Both the position numbers and the translations under genes were made by a program. The notes below the pieces were generated by a model. The model made no database searches. It was not told the DNA's origin and worked only from the letters and a program-made list of their open reading frames with translations. This document shows positions 40,750 through 54,096 of a DNA stretch of 64,000 nt, in pieces (positions within the stretch are counted from its first letter, which is position 1; every line of letters begins with the position of its first letter). The stretch comes from Isoetes taiwanensis (taxonomy: Eukaryota > Streptophyta > Lycopodiopsida > Isoetales > Isoetaceae): positions 8,202,105-8,266,104 of the forward strand of contig JAJEKV010000051.1 in assembly GCA_021234155.1 (NCBI GenBank). Direction: 5' to 3'.

Positions 40750-41764
40750 AGATGGCTAATATGTAGCAAGATTGTGACAATATGGAATGCAAGATATCTC
40801 ATCTGCAGTCATAATAATTTCAGCTTTATTGTTACAAGTTATGAATAGAATGGATTCAATTGAAGAGAATGCACCCTTTATGGATGTAAACTATGGTGCT
40901 TCAATAAAATAGAAAACAGTTGCTCTTGCGTGCATAATATAAAGACTAGTCTCATAAAAGTCAAAGTTTTTTTCCCTGCATCCTCACCCCAATGATGGTA
41001 TAGTAACGCATATTGTTGACAATTCTATAATTCTAGTTGCGTGTTCAAGATCCCAAATATATACTACATAAACATACATCATAGATAATTTTCTTAGAGG
41101 CAAGAGTTGCATGAGATTATTCTCGTCCAGTAACTAAACAAATACTAAGCCCAATGCTAAGGTCCATAGACCATAATTACATGATAGAGAAGGCAAAAGG
41201 GTACGTACTTATTTATTTCAAAATTAAAGCTCCTCTTTAGCCCCTCTATTGACTATGATGGGAACGCATCTGTGCAAGTGTTTAAATTCCTGTTACTAGT
41301 AGAAAATTATCTTAGTTAGATCTAGAATAATACCACTTGATTAGGCTGGAAGAAAGGTGAACATAATAATAATGCATGCGAGTATGAATGAGATCATGAA
41401 TAACCCATGGAAATGCCTGTTATTATAAGCATAAGAAGGATATCGTTCTCGATACATGATGATTAGTGCTACTTGAATGCTGCAAAAAATGTCGTATTGT
41501 CTCTCCAAGAAGCTCTATGTGGCTGAACTTTGGTTTGATAACACACTTGCTATATATCTTCTCGTTTTGGAGAGTACTCCAAATGAATCATTTCCAAATT
41601 ATGTAGCTACCAAACACAACATACTTACATATTAACATGCTTTCTTAGAGAATGATATTTGGCATCTTTGTGATGATGTAGCAATAGCTTACTTTTTACA
41701 GTATGTTGCTAATAGAAACTTTATGCTTTTGTACATTTGTATACTATAAAACTCTCTACAATTA
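40750..41764. other. 3' flank of glutamate dehydrogenase, nothing recognised
   Basis: AT-rich sequence containing the presumed 3' UTR. No gene or repeat recognised. Confidence 0.5.
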
Positions 41765-42502
41765 TTGTTCTCAGGATGTCGAGTGTACATTAATGGCATA
41801 GCAAGGCTAGACGAATATAATAAGAATTTTCTAATGAGATTAGAAATCTCTTTGATTGAATGGCCTCAGGTCAAAGTTTTCCCCGCATTATGTGAAGTTT
41901 CCAGACACTTGGTCGCCGTTGAGCTTTCGTTAGAGGGCCATCCAGCCATCGAAAGGAAGTGCTCTGCCCTGCTTTTAAATTTGTGTTGTGCTCGTTAGAA
42001 TGGAAACAAAATATCTCAATTGCTTGTACTTTGAGAAAACTTGAACTCTACGATCCAGTGAAGGAAGTTGCTAAAAGGGGGCAAGCTATAATTTTCAGTG
42101 CCAAAGTAAATGGAATAGTAAAAAACATTGTCCATGTAAAACCATTCTCAAAGATGCAAACTCTGTCAACCGTTAATGAAAGACTTGCAGAGCTTAAAAC
42201 AGAGTTGGAAACCATGCGAAAACTAGCCAGTCGCCTAGAATTATGACTTTTAAAGAGGTAATCATCAATGATGGTTCTCGGCATGTAATTATAGAACTTG
42301 ATGTAGCTTGTATAGTCAAATTGAGAAAAAATGTAGGTTCTGTGAAAGAGAAGCAACTCTTCGTTTGAAACCTTGCTAGATTTGTGTAGAATTTTCATCT
42401 CTTGGTGCTATCCATTGGGATCTCAAATCCAGTAATGTCTTGATTACTCTAGGTGGAAAAACTTATGATGTTAAGGCTGCAAATTTTGGCCTCGCTATTT
42501 TG
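41765..42502 (+). pseudogene. Decayed gene with a dead protein-kinase catalytic loop
   Basis: Open pieces on the + strand, such as LIEWPQVKVFPALCEVSRHL, NGIVKNIVHVKPFSKMQTLS and a heptad-like ERLAELKTELETMRKLASRL, precede a kinase core at 42400-42502. That core reads IHWDLKSSNVLIT, then YDVKAANFGLAIL. The motif matches the HRDLKSSN and DFG signature of plant Raf-like or receptor-like kinases, but Arg of HRD is Trp and Asp of DFG is Asn, both inactivating. Stops and frame changes separate the pieces, and the rest of the kinase domain is missing. Whether the upstream pieces belong to the same ancestral gene is uncertain. Confidence 0.5.
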
Positions 42503-45500
42503 TTAGTCCCATGACCAAAGGCATAGAACTATTTCTAAGGTACACAAAAAAAACCCAAAGGCAAGGGCCCTGCGTCCATGTCGAGAGCCAAGACCACACC
42601 ACCAAAGAAGAAGAGGCCATGAGAATTCACGGTGTGAAGAACCCCACGGCCACAAAACGTGAGCCTTGGACCTGAGTCTCATGCAGCATGAATCATGGCA
42701 ATCATGACTCAAGATATTATGGTAGATTCTCCGGCACTGTTAGCAGAGATTTTGGGATTAGATAACCGAGATTTGAGACAGCAATCTTTTACTATTTTGG
42801 ATGCAAGGCCGTTGTACTATATATATTAGAAGCTTGACTTAGAAGCTTAGACAAGTCTTGGTATATGGTAGCAACTTGGTGTAAATGATTGGGAATGATA
42901 AGATGGAAGTGGTGCACCTAGATAATGGATAACTTTTGAGTAGATTATCATATTATGGAGGCATAAAAGGGTGAACCTGCATGTGACAAAGCATTTCTTA
43001 ATACAAGGGGCTGCTGGTATGGTAAATATGGCAACAACACAATATGAAGAGATGTATGAGCGAAGGTATAGTATGCTGATTGGGAGTGGTGTATGAATGA
43101 GTATGGCAGATGCTCCTGCATGGAAATTATGCACTCTAGTGATTAGAACTCAAGAGTTTTGACTTGTATCTACTGCAACTTGCATGTTCTTCATTGTTTT
43201 TTGCATTAGTTTCAGCAGTAGACTCTTAAAGCATATAAGATACCCTAGATCTTTCAAGGCCTACTTGATGCAAACAATCAAAACTCTCTCTCACACTACT
43301 TTCTAATATGCCGAAACTTTTTTTTTTGTCTTTCTCATTTTCTGTTTTTTAGTTTTAGCATGATCAGCAACTCAATGACAAATCTAAACTAACCTACTCA
43401 ATAAATACAATCTAATCATATTCAAAGAAACTTAAGGCAACATGCTGCTGCCAATACCTCTTCAAATGTAGAATGTTCCGTGCAGACTTCATGTATCTTT
43501 GTTGATTAATCCATAGATTCTTATCTTGGCATACCGTTCTCTTTGCTTCTTTCTCGTGATTATCTATTCTTAAAACTTAGCTCCCTTTTTTCAGCAAATC
43601 CCAAGACACTCTATTGCTTAGGATTTGTCTCTTTGACACTAACGTCCTCACGGAGGACTCTCACATGTTATCCCAAACCTAGACCCTAAACACTGTCATC
43701 GATTGCAGAGTCTTCTTTTCTTCTTTTCTTCTTTTCATCCCTACGATGTCTCTCCAGCCTTTTACTCAAGAAGAGCTTCTCAACCAAACTGCCACTTGAT
43801 TGGCCAGACAACGCCGTCATGAAGTTGCTCGTGATTCCTATGACGGGGACTACGATATCGAAGGCGATTGTCCATGTTCGCGCACTCATTCGCCATCCCC
43901 CTACCAATCTAGGGTTTCTTCGCGTTTGGGATCTCCAATGCATTGTCAAAATTGTTTGCAACCACAATCACCTCATTAAACACCTATTCTAATTAGACTC
44001 CACCATATTTTCAAACTCCAGACAGTACTTATGTCCACATTTTGCCAATGTCGACCCCACTTCCTTCTCAACCATCCTTGCCGCAACATGGCATGGGCTA
44101 TTCTCAGATCTCTTTTGGCCCCACTTATGTCAATGAGTTCCCATCCTCGCCATCTTTTCAACCACATGTTATTAACGTCTACAATATTGGTGATATCTCA
44201 CTCTTGATCCTGAAGGATGCCTTGTTGCTCCAACTCCAAACAACAAGATTGCTGCCACTACCAGACCCCCATGATTTACAGTGGTGCTGCCGACTGCAGC
44301 CATGGGAGAAGCCTCTTTTCATCATGCCGCAGGGTATTTTTTAACCTCCCTACATATTTGATGGGGCATGAAATATTGGCCACTACTTACTTTGGATAAT
44401 TTGCTACACATAGTTTGGCCTGGCCCTTTTTTGAATCGTTACATCAAGACGTTGTAACTTAAATGGCAAAATCATGGAATTAATTTTTTTCCAAAATTTT
44501 GAAAAGGCCACATCCATACATCTACATGTAAAGATGATAGCCACATCAATAAGACAATGCCTAGTTTCTATGATGCTCTATGTAATTGCCACAAACAAGT
44601 ACATGCTACGCCTCTCTAACTAAGATTACTATAAGACCTTTTGAATGTATTAAACATGCTAAATGTAGGCAAAAGCATAAATGGGTTTAATAGAATGGAT
44701 CTCGTCGAAAACCATATTGCAAGTACTTGGCAAATGGAAACCGACTTTGATTTGATTTCGGATGATGAAGAGCATATTCGAGCTGGATGATGAAGAACAA
44801 ATTTAGGATACAAATTGCAAAATTGAATCAAAACAAATTTGAACCGAAGAAAAGATATTATTTTATTGAGAGATGCCTCTAGAATTTTAGGGTTAAACTT
44901 GAAAAGGCTTTAGCCAAGGCTTTAGCCCCTAGTGAGTGGCAAAATTATATTCCTACATGGCCAATATAGAGTGTGACCATAACCCTAGAAATAAAATATT
45001 ATTCCATGGTCCAAATGGCCGCCACAACAAGTTCCTAGTGCGTATAATATTTTGGAATGGCCACACCCTAGGGGTTTAAAGATTTGGCAAATATCAAATT
45101 GGCCACTTATTGAGCGAATTTAATAAATTGGTGTTTTGAACTGGCCACCATCTTTTGGTCACGGTGAGAATGCATCCTACTCCCGCGTGGCCAACCATTT
45201 TACGAAATATGTGAATGTGTGGCCAGCTGGCCCGCCGGGGCCACTAAAAAATACCATGTTGCTCAGAACTCTGTGACCCCACAACAATCTCATCCACCAT
45301 GATGCAGTTAAATTTGGTGCTACATCTGTAAGTATCAGAGCCATCTCGCCAACGAGTGCAACTCTAATGGTCCTCAATGTCGCAATATGTACAAACATGC
45401 CCCGAAAAAATGCACCCGTGCTAACCCCACACCATTCTGCCAAAAACTTGTCTTTCAAGTCCAAACCACGCCTATGCACTTTCAATCATCCTCACAACCT

Positions 45501-46089
45501 CAGTAAACTCAGCCAGGGCGTGGGCAGTCTTTGAGGCTACCTTTTGATCTTGCTAAAGCTCAATGTTATCATTAGGGAACGGGGCACACCACCATTATGT
45601 GCCATCAACTTCCCCAAGTTCAAGTTCGGCCCCCGAGATGTCACATAGTTTAAGGCGTATATAACATGTGAGTGAATGGGGTGGTTTTTTTTTATCCTAA
45701 ACCGTATGTATACATACGGATAGGGGCTTGGCTAGGGGGTTTTCTGGGAGGAAATCCAGTGTAATATGTATACGGGAAGGGGTGGTTAGAAGGTTGGACA
45801 AAGCGTATACGGAGGATTTTTTGCTGACCCCATTAACGCATGTGGCATATCCCTTTTATAGTAGATGAAACCTCTAGAGTTCGGCTTCCTGATACCAACC
45901 AGACTGCTTCGGTCAGACTCAAGGCTTATCACCTTTGTGTGCCGAATGGCAAACAAGGTCCACGACCTATACTAAAAAAATCACTACACGCTCCTCAACA
46001 ACAATAACAGCATATACAAGCTACCTTTCAAGTTGCCTTGCATCAACAGATTCAAGAAGAGATGTATCAAGCTTTGAATCCTCCAGTTC
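42503..46089. other. Long stretch without a recognised gene
   Basis: Several short frames (42503-42712 minus, 43686-43967 minus, 44042-44344 plus, 45177-45485 minus) have no recognisable domain. A perfect 18-bp palindrome CCGTATGTATACATACGG lies at 45702-45719, with partial GTATAC echoes about 50 and 100 bp further on. Some of this is probably old transposon sequence. Confidence 0.45.
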
Positions 46090-48083
46090 AACAGTCAAAT
46101 TGGATTGGCTTGGTATCATGCCAAGCCCATGATACTCGTCTTGTCATCTCACGCCTCAGGACATACGACATGCCTTTGCAGTTACTACTGTCCCTTAGGC
46201 CTCTACCACCGAAATGGTCATTTCTGAGCCAGATCTTGAACACATGGTGCCTCACGTCATGCCTAAAGTTCACCAGAGTATCCTTCGCCTCGTACAACTG
46301 CTAGCAACTCCTGGTCGTGCGTCGGGTAACGCGTTTCGGCGTCGTTCATCTTTCTTGAATCGTATGCTATTACTCGCTCTTCTTGCATGAGCACTGCACC
46401 TGTGGCTATCTTGCTTGCGTCCGTCGCCACTAACTTGTCCTTTTCCGGGTCTGGCAGGGTTAAGACGGGGGCGGTGTCAAAGCTTCCTTCAACAATTCAA
46501 ATCCTGCTTGGGCTTTCTTGAGCCAATGCTCTGTCCAATTTTTCACTTTTTCTGCCTTTGTCAAGTCTGTTAGTGGGGCTGCTATCTTTGCGAAGTTCTT
46601 CACGAACTTTCTGTAATACCTTACTAGGCCAAGAAAACTTCTGACTTCGTGGACGTTCTTTGGTGCCGGCCATTGGATTACTGCTTCGATCTTGGCGGGA
46701 TCCGTCGAGATTCCTTCTGCTGAAATCACATGACCGAGGTATTCCACCTTCTCCGTTGCGAAGTGGCACTTCGACAACTTGGCATACAACTGATGCCTTT
46801 TTAACTTCTCGAGCACCTTTCTTACGTGTTGTGCATGTTCCTCAATGGATCTCTATACACCAGAATATCGTCGAAGAACACTATGACAAAGCTGTCCAAG
46901 AATTCTCTGAAGATGTCGTTCATGAGTCTCATGAACATTGCTGGGGCATTTGAGAGCCCAAATGGCATTACCGTGAACTCGTAACGCCCATACCTCGTCC
47001 TGAAAGCCATTTTGTGGATGTCTTCTTCCTTTATCCTGATCTGGTGATAACCTGACCTTAGGTCGATTTTGGAGAAGACCTTTGCTCCTTGGAGTTGATC
47101 CATCAAGTCGTCCGATCTGGGGAGTGCGTACTTGTTCTTGATGGTGTGCTTGTTCAATTGCCTGTAATCTATGCACATCCTCAAGCTGCCATCCTTCTTC
47201 TTGACAAAGAGGATGGGTGCCCCAAACGGTGAGACGCTAGGTCTGATGAAGCCTAGGTCGAGCAATTCTTGCAACTGCTTCTTTAACTCCGTCAGTTCCT
47301 GTGTCGTCATTCTGTATGGAGCCTTGCTTGTCGGCTTGGTTCCTGGTTCGAGTGCTATCTCACATTCGACTCCTCTGTAAGGAGGAAGCTGCTCGATCTC
47401 GTCTGGGAAGAGATCGTGGAATTCCGTGATCAAGTTGGCTATTTGCTTGGGCAACTTGCTGAGCACTTTGTCTTCCTTGTTTTCCTCGGACTCGGGTTCT
47501 TCAATCTCAAGTTTGAAGATGTATGCCACCTGCTTGCTCTTGATAGACTTGAGCAGCTTGTTAATAGACATACACTGCATGATGGGGGCAACTTCTTTAC
47601 CTGTGATCTCAATGACTTTGCCGTCGGCCGTTGTGAGGGTCACCTTCCGCTTACCACAGTCAATGATGGCCCCTGCTGGTCCAAGGTACTCCATGCCTAT
47701 TATCAGGTCGTACTTGCCGATACCCATTACTTCTGCTCCCATCGGGATGTTAATTCCCGGCAAGTCAATGTCGAAGTTGATTCTCTTTCCCGCCGTTTGT
47801 CTTATTGCTCTACTTGCCAAGATTACTGGCCTTGGCTTGGACTTTAAGGATCCTTGGGAAAGCGAAGTTGTGGCCTCCAACTTTGTGTCTCCCGGCATAG
47901 TCGTCGACTTCCACCGCTGTGAGCTCCCTGTAGTCTCTAACTGTTGCTGAAGCTCGCCTGAGGTCGAACTCGCCTCTTCTTTCTGGGGGAGGTGCTGTCG
48001 AAGAACTTGCCGTTAAAATGTTTGAGGTCTTGTGGCGGATCCCCATCCGTTCCTGAAGAGCAAGGAACTCCTCTTCCGTCAGC
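46090..48083 (-). mobile_element. Ty3/Gypsy retrotransposon pol remnant
   Basis: On the minus strand: a Gag-Pol linker near 48080-47900 (EEEFLALQERMGIRHKTS), an aspartic-protease region ending [19 protein letters not shown], and RT with [66 protein letters not shown] and the catalytic [10 protein letters not shown] frameshift follows at about 46851, then [32 protein letters not shown] and RSFLGLVRYYRKFV. A degenerate RNase H (TLPDPEKDKLVATDASKIAT, then AETRYPTHDQELLAVV) fades out near 46090. Integrase and LTRs are not recognised. The element abuts a LINE fragment at about 48100. Confidence 0.9.
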
Positions 48084-48114
48084 AGTTTTATTTTTATTTT
48101 TTTTATATTAATGG

Positions 48115-49270
48115 GCTAGGAAAAATTGAGTGCAAATATTGGCATTAAACAAGGATGTCCACTATTGCCAACTTTATTTGGTTTATACATTGATGATTTA
48201 GAAAATTGGCTTGTTAGAGAAGGAGGGGACGATGTAAACCTTCTTGAATATGTCCTAAGAGTACCATTATAAGTTGATTATGTAATACTACTTTCTAGAT
48301 ATGAAGAGGGTTTACAGAAACGGTCGTTGATACTAGAAGAGTTTAGTGAATCATCGGGTATGACAGTTAATAAAATGAAAACAAAGGTGATGGTGATTGG
48401 AACAAGAAAATTTGTGACCATGATGTTAGGGGGAGAAGCTCTAGACAAAAGACGGCATCAATATCTTAAGATGGAGTTTACAATTAACTATAGGAGGAAA
48501 CTAGGGGTGAAAAAAGGGTTGCAAAAGCTATAATATCACTTTTGCATTATGGTATCATGAGCATATGGAGAAATGTACATATAAGGAAATGGAGTATGAG
48601 AAAAATGTACAAGATGCTAGTGCAAACAGTGCTCCTATATAGTTGTCCAGCTTGAGTACATGCCTATCTGCACATATGTGGGAAGGGATAGAAACGATCC
48701 AAAAGACATTTATCCTTGAAGAGTTAGGGGTTAAAAAATGCCATATACTATGCTACTTGTTGAGACATGATTGATACCCTTAGACGCAGAAGCTCTTTAT
48801 TAGACTTGTGATTATCTTGGCTGGATAAGAAAATATGGAGCTTAGTAGGCTTCCACACATTGCCTTATTGGAATCATCTATGCAGACATGCACAGATTGA
48901 ATTTGGGTAGAGCATTGGAGGATTGATGTAGATAATTTGCTAGAACCTAGGTAGGCATGAGAAACTTTGTTTGAAAGTGATTAGAAAGTTGTGGTCGGAA
49001 TGTGGAGTGAAGATGAATCGACAATAAGTAAATCCCATACCACGATATATTGAGCAAGAATACTGGAACATGGATCTTCTAAGAAAAAATTGGCACCTTA
49101 TAGCCCAAACTGAGTTGTCTCATAGGTTGGAGATTGAGATGGGAAGGTGAGATGGCACCCCTCGAGGGCGGCGAATATGTCCTTGTTGCTAGAGGATAGT
49201 GGTAGAAGATGAGCAACAGCGTTTCTAGATTGCCAAAACATCGAGGAATTACGAGTTGAATTTGGCATTC
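48115..49270 (+). mobile_element. RTE-like LINE reverse-transcriptase fragment, decayed
   Basis: The + strand encodes GIKQGCPLLPTLFGLYIDDL, then an active-site position reading VDYVILLSRYEEGLQ where YADDIVLLS would be expected, then SGMTVNKMKTKVMVIG. This is RT motif B to D of a LINE of RTE/I-like type, with an in-frame stop and a lost catalytic Asp. Weaker LINE-like frames continue to about 48900. The element type differs from LINE-A and LINE-B. Confidence 0.7.
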
Positions 49271-49295
49271 ACTATTCATGTAACATCCTTCGCAA

Positions 49296-49450
49296 TTTTT
49301 TTTTTTTTTTTTTTTTTTTTTAAAGGCAAGGTTGGTGGGACTTGGACTCACCCAGGTCTTCCACCCGATGGTAGCTAGTGGGTTTTGAACCCTGGTGGAG
49401 ATCACCCCAACCCAAGGCCTTACCACTAAACCACCACCGCGATGGGCTCC
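49296..49450 (-). mobile_element. tRNA-derived SINE with poly(A) tail
   Basis: The minus strand starts GGAGCCCATCGCGGTGGTGG at 49450, has a box A-like TGGTTTAGTGGTAAGG and a box B-like GGTTCAAAACCC at the right spacing for an internal RNA polymerase III promoter, and ends in a 26-nt poly(A) (T-run 49296-49321). The start and box layout strongly recall the plant Au-type SINEs, although the A tail is longer than I would expect there. A short GCAA on both sides could be part of a target duplication. Confidence 0.85.
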
Positions 49451-50767
49451 AGCAAAATTTTTGATGATGGAACTATCAAATGTTAAAGACTACCTCCAAG
49501 CTTGGTGGAGTCATAGACAATTTACCATTGACCTTATTAAATTTGTGGAACTGGCAGAAATTGCATAACCTAGATGTTTAACATTGAACTATTTGTACTA
49601 ATTTTGTCGCCTAACTTTCATAATCTAGGATGTTTAATCTTAAATTATTTCTACTAGTTGTGTCGCCTTATGGGTTAGATAACGTCCTCTGGAGAGGCAT
49701 TATGGCCCGAGTCAGAAGATGTTCTAGCCATAACATTTTGGGCCGAGGCATTTGGGAAGAAGAATTATCAAGCTTTGGAGTTTGAGGACATACTTCAGAA
49801 GGATTATTGAGGGATTGTGGTGCCGAAGCTTGGCGATTAATGCAAGAACGATCTTGCGGAGTTCAAACTTAATCTGGACGATTGATGCACAAAGAAATCT
49901 TATTGTCAAAATGTGGAGTAGAATTTATAGCTATTTTCCTATTATTTGAGGGTTAAAATTCTGTGTTTTCATCTTCTTCTTGTGGATGGGAATCAGAACA
50001 GGACGTAGTAGTCATACTTGGATTTGGATGATTTATGGTAAGGGCACGATCTAGATTTGATACAAGATTTGGCTCATTAACTGACGAACATGAATATGCT
50101 TTCATCAATATACTGTGAGTCACAATCAGAACTAGAATCAATAAATTATGGGCATAACAAATTTAGGAATAGATGTCATGTGACATAACAATTTGCAATG
50201 AGTGAATGAGAATGGATCCCGACATTAGAGATAATTTGGGGACTCCAAAAGGCCTTATGTGAAAATACAAAAAATACACATCAGCTTTTCGCTCTAGCCA
50301 ATCAAAGATGAGCGCCTCTATTCTTAATCCGTACATACCTCGCATGACATATTAGCCTTGGTAGCCACATGTCTTATTTTGACGGGCTCTCTTTCCCCAA
50401 GAGAGACTCCCAAATCTGCCACAGTTCCCTACACAGATTCCCTAACCATTTCCTTATGGAGATTTGGAGACATTTATTTACAAGCAATTAATTTTGTGTG
50501 CTTCTCTCGATTTGTGGATATTTCCTTAGCAAGATTTTGGCGGGGTCGTCATTGTGTGGGAAACTAGAAGGTTTCAAAATTTTCGTTGTTCTAATCTCTC
50601 TGGTTTTATACCACACTCGGATACTAGATAGCTAAGTCTGCTATTGTAGGATAATGTTGGACGACTGCACATATTTCGAATAATGTGCATAAATTGTGAT
50701 CTCACAATGTGATTTCTGCATAATGGAGGAGAAGTACATATAAATAATAGCTGAATGTATTGCTATA
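49451..50767. other. Intergenic, nothing recognised
   Basis: Short frames only; no recognisable protein, repeat or RNA. Confidence 0.45.
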
Positions 50768-53095
50768 TTAAGATACTCTATGCGGATTATGATCAGACGC
50801 GGAACTATCTAGAAGATTCGAACGATGAAAATCTACTAGCAAAGCAGCAGCACAAGTATTAAAGTATCCTCTATCATGTTTTGCATAAGCTCTACCAAAT
50901 CCTGTCCAACCATTACACCACGTGAAGGACTGATCACCATCAATCTTTATAAACTGGCAGTCGTGTAAAAGACGTAACCATTGTTCCCGTTCGAACCCTT
51001 GCACCACTTCAAAACCTCGACCGCTTCTTCTTCTTTCCAACTCGACCAATGTTAAAATCTCCAACCAGCAACCATGCAACATTTTTCCCAAGATGAAGAA
51101 TTTTACTCGTCATAGTTGCCCAAAAAGCATCATGCTGGTGAGGTCTATTATGAGCATAGACATTTATCAAACCCCATTCTTGGCCTTTAACTTTTCACTT
51201 GATTATTATCCACTGCCCAAACCCATCTGTTTGAGTAAAAGTGACATTCATATAAGAATTCCGCGCGGTATGCACACCGGCCTTAGATGCATCAGCAGCA
51301 GACACCAAGACATTATAGTCACGTCCAAACATATTAGCTACTTGATATAAATCACCTGGGCGGCATTTATGCTCATGACGGCAGCAAAAGAAAGTATAGA
51401 CATGTAAAGAGATATCCTGCTCCTTTTACTTGGAGAAGAGGCCACTCCCCTCACATTCCAAGAAAAAAGGTTCATGTGCTATTATGTTCCACCTCCATAC
51501 CAATAAAGCCAGCATCCACCGTGTCCATCTCACAAGATTCTGAAGGGAGGTCAGCTCATCCCGTCCTGGAAATTGGCAAGGGGGAGCCTCGTCTCTGTTC
51601 CACCCTTCCATTGTTTTGCTTAGTATTTGGTGAGGGAAAGCCTCCTTTCTGCGCTACCCCCCCATAAATTTGTTGGGTACCTGGCAAGGGAGAGCCTCCT
51701 CTCTGCTCCACCCTTCCATGCAAAGTATCAGACTCATTCATGACATTAGAGGCATGGTGACTAACCTTATTGCGTGCAGCTCTTTTTCAATTCACATTTT
51801 GCCATCCCTCTTGGACATTTATGATGCTCCTGAACACTTTCTTGCTGCCTTTGCTCCTGGATCTTTTGTAATTTGGTCCTAGCATCCTCATCAAAAGTGG
51901 AAGTATGCACAATCTTCCGTGGGATAGAGGTTTTAGCAATAGATGGAATAGCTACAACAGATGCACAGCAGAAGGGACAACAGAAGCTAAAGGGGACACA
52001 ACAGAGGTACGAGGCACAAAGGAAGAAGGGACCATTGCAGGGCGATTCTCTCGTAGCACGAAAATTTGCAAATAGAGCAAGTTGAGAAAACAAGTCAGCA
52101 AGCTGAGGACCATTGAGCAATTGCAAGGCATACTTCAAAAAGATAGTGCCACTTCTCACAACCTCACAATTAGGAAGACCACGACCAAAAGGAAGAGAGA
52201 CACAAATTTTAGCTCCACCAACAATAGAATGGGCCAAATGAGTACCCAGACTATTAGCAATACTGATAAGAAACTTCGACACTAAGAGATCAGGAGGAAG
52301 ATTAGGAATAGAAAACTAACATAGCATCTTAAGAGCATGAGCCATATCAGGAGCAAATCCAGGCGAGTAGGGCTGACACAAAATATAATCACTTCACATT
52401 AGGTCCACACCATGTGCCACCAGCAGCATTATCAAAAACAATCATGAAGAACTTTCTTTCCAGCATCTTTAAAGTTCGATAAGGTGGAACCCCCATTATC
52501 CGAAAAAATGCTAGCCAACCAATAACCAACCTTCCTAGTACCAATACATTTCTTGCGCAAATCATAATCAATCTCAACCACATTGTACATAGATGCTTGA
52601 AGAGTATTCTTACACATTTCAGGTTGATAAAAAACTTCAACATGAGGCAATTGAAGCTCCAACTGAGTCTTCTTTGCCCTTAACTCACTCAAGAGGTTGC
52701 TGAGATCCTTTTATTATCTTGAATCATCACATCAATAATTGTAGCAACACGAACTGTAAAAGTAGTTGACGACAAGTCCTTGATCCATTCATTAAAACGC
52801 TCCCTGCTAGCATTTACTCCAGGAGTTGATTTTCTCCAAGGAAGCGCATGAGGCTGATCTTTATTAGAATTAAGACCAGGGGGGGCCAAGGCATCATCTA
52901 CGGAAGCATTAGCGCCATTCAAAGCACTTGTACTATTTGGTGCATTAACACAGGGTGCCAGTGCAAAAAAATCACCTTCTTGAAAGACACTCTCGCCAAG
53001 AGCCAGAGGGTTAACATGCAATGCCAAATTTGCCCCTTGCACCAGCATGGATATAGGAGATTTTGCAGGCAATTTGGAAGTTGACGCCATTCCTT
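50768..53095 (-). mobile_element. Third L1-type LINE fragment (ORF1 and start of endonuclease)
   Basis: Reading the minus strand from 53090: an ORF1 frame of 133 residues (MASTSKLPAKSPISM ... WRKSTPGVNASRERFNEW), further ORF1 pieces (VEIDYDLRKKCIGTRKVGYW; KFLISIANSLGTHLAH; GGAKICVSLPFGRGLP) broken by frameshifts, and a low-complexity Gln/Glu region. Then comes the ORF2 start MNLFSWNVRGVASSP near 51475 and a later endonuclease piece with SFTWCNGW and SSASDHNP at 50770-51000. RT is missing, so the element is 3'-truncated or deleted. The ORF1 looks like the DUF4283-type ORF1 of plant L1 elements. Confidence 0.7.
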
Positions 53096-54096
53096 TTCAA
53101 AGGGGCCGAAACTGTCAGGGCCAAAAAGACTATCAGCCAGAATCTAAAACCTATGATGTTAGAAACCGTTGGAAAGAGCTTTGAATCAGCTTTCCAAAGA
53201 GCCAAAAATACCTAAATCCGAAGTTGGTAGCTCAAGCCATGAACAAAAACGTCAAGCAGGCTCTGGAATAAACCCTAAGGCGCTCCATCTTTAGAATTTT
53301 TTTACTCAAATTTCCATGGTTCCAAACATGCCCAATGCAAATATGCTCCCATATGTTGTGTGCTCCATAATTATACTCCATGTAAACAAAATGTAAGCAG
53401 ACGAACACGTGTCACAAAATAGGAATGTTATGGGCGCAAACAAATCACAAAATAGGAATGTTATGGGCGCAAACAAACACGTGTCAAAAAATAGGAATGA
53501 GGAAGTTGTTATGGGCATAACAAATTGGGAACAAAATATGATGGGCTATAACCTCGTAAAATAAGTGGACAGGAACAACATCTAGCCCTAAATAATGAGG
53601 ACCAAGACGTTAACCTGAGGGTCTTGAAAACGGCATGACCTTTCAATCAATCAATCATATGTTGATAAATAAAATCATTTTGGAAGCATGACCATTTTGA
53701 AGCACGAAAGATAGTTTATAGTGCGTATGTTTGTTGTTATTTTTCAGTTAGGTTGCTTTTCAAGAACAAATCCTAGGAAATAATTTGTATGCTTGTCATT
53801 AATTGTTCATTAAATTGTTTCTTAAGAACAAATTCTAGGAAATAAATTGAACCAGATCGAAAGGAGCCACACATTTAGAGGAAGTAATTACTGTCAATAA
53901 TGTTCTAAGGAAATCTACTTACAATAAATACTATACAAGAACATGCCCAACAACACTGGGCACATGCTATCCAAGTAAAAATCAGCCACAGGTAATTTGT
54001 CATTAGATTATAAACAGAAAATCAGAAAGAGGGCCACATTCTCTATGAACATATGTTTCATATACAATTTTTCAAGTTGAAGCTTTTCCCTGTGTT
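53096..54096. other. Intergenic with a 33-bp tandem duplication
   Basis: CACAAAATAGGAATGTTATG at 53413 recurs at 53446, with a degenerate third copy at about 53485. The rest, up to the 3' end of the WD40 gene, has nothing recognised apart from its presumed 3' UTR. Confidence 0.55.

Noticed and set aside
49321-49450. A possible tRNA gene
   Set aside because: Only box A and box B resemble a tRNA; no cloverleaf is evident and a poly(A) tail follows, so it is a SINE.
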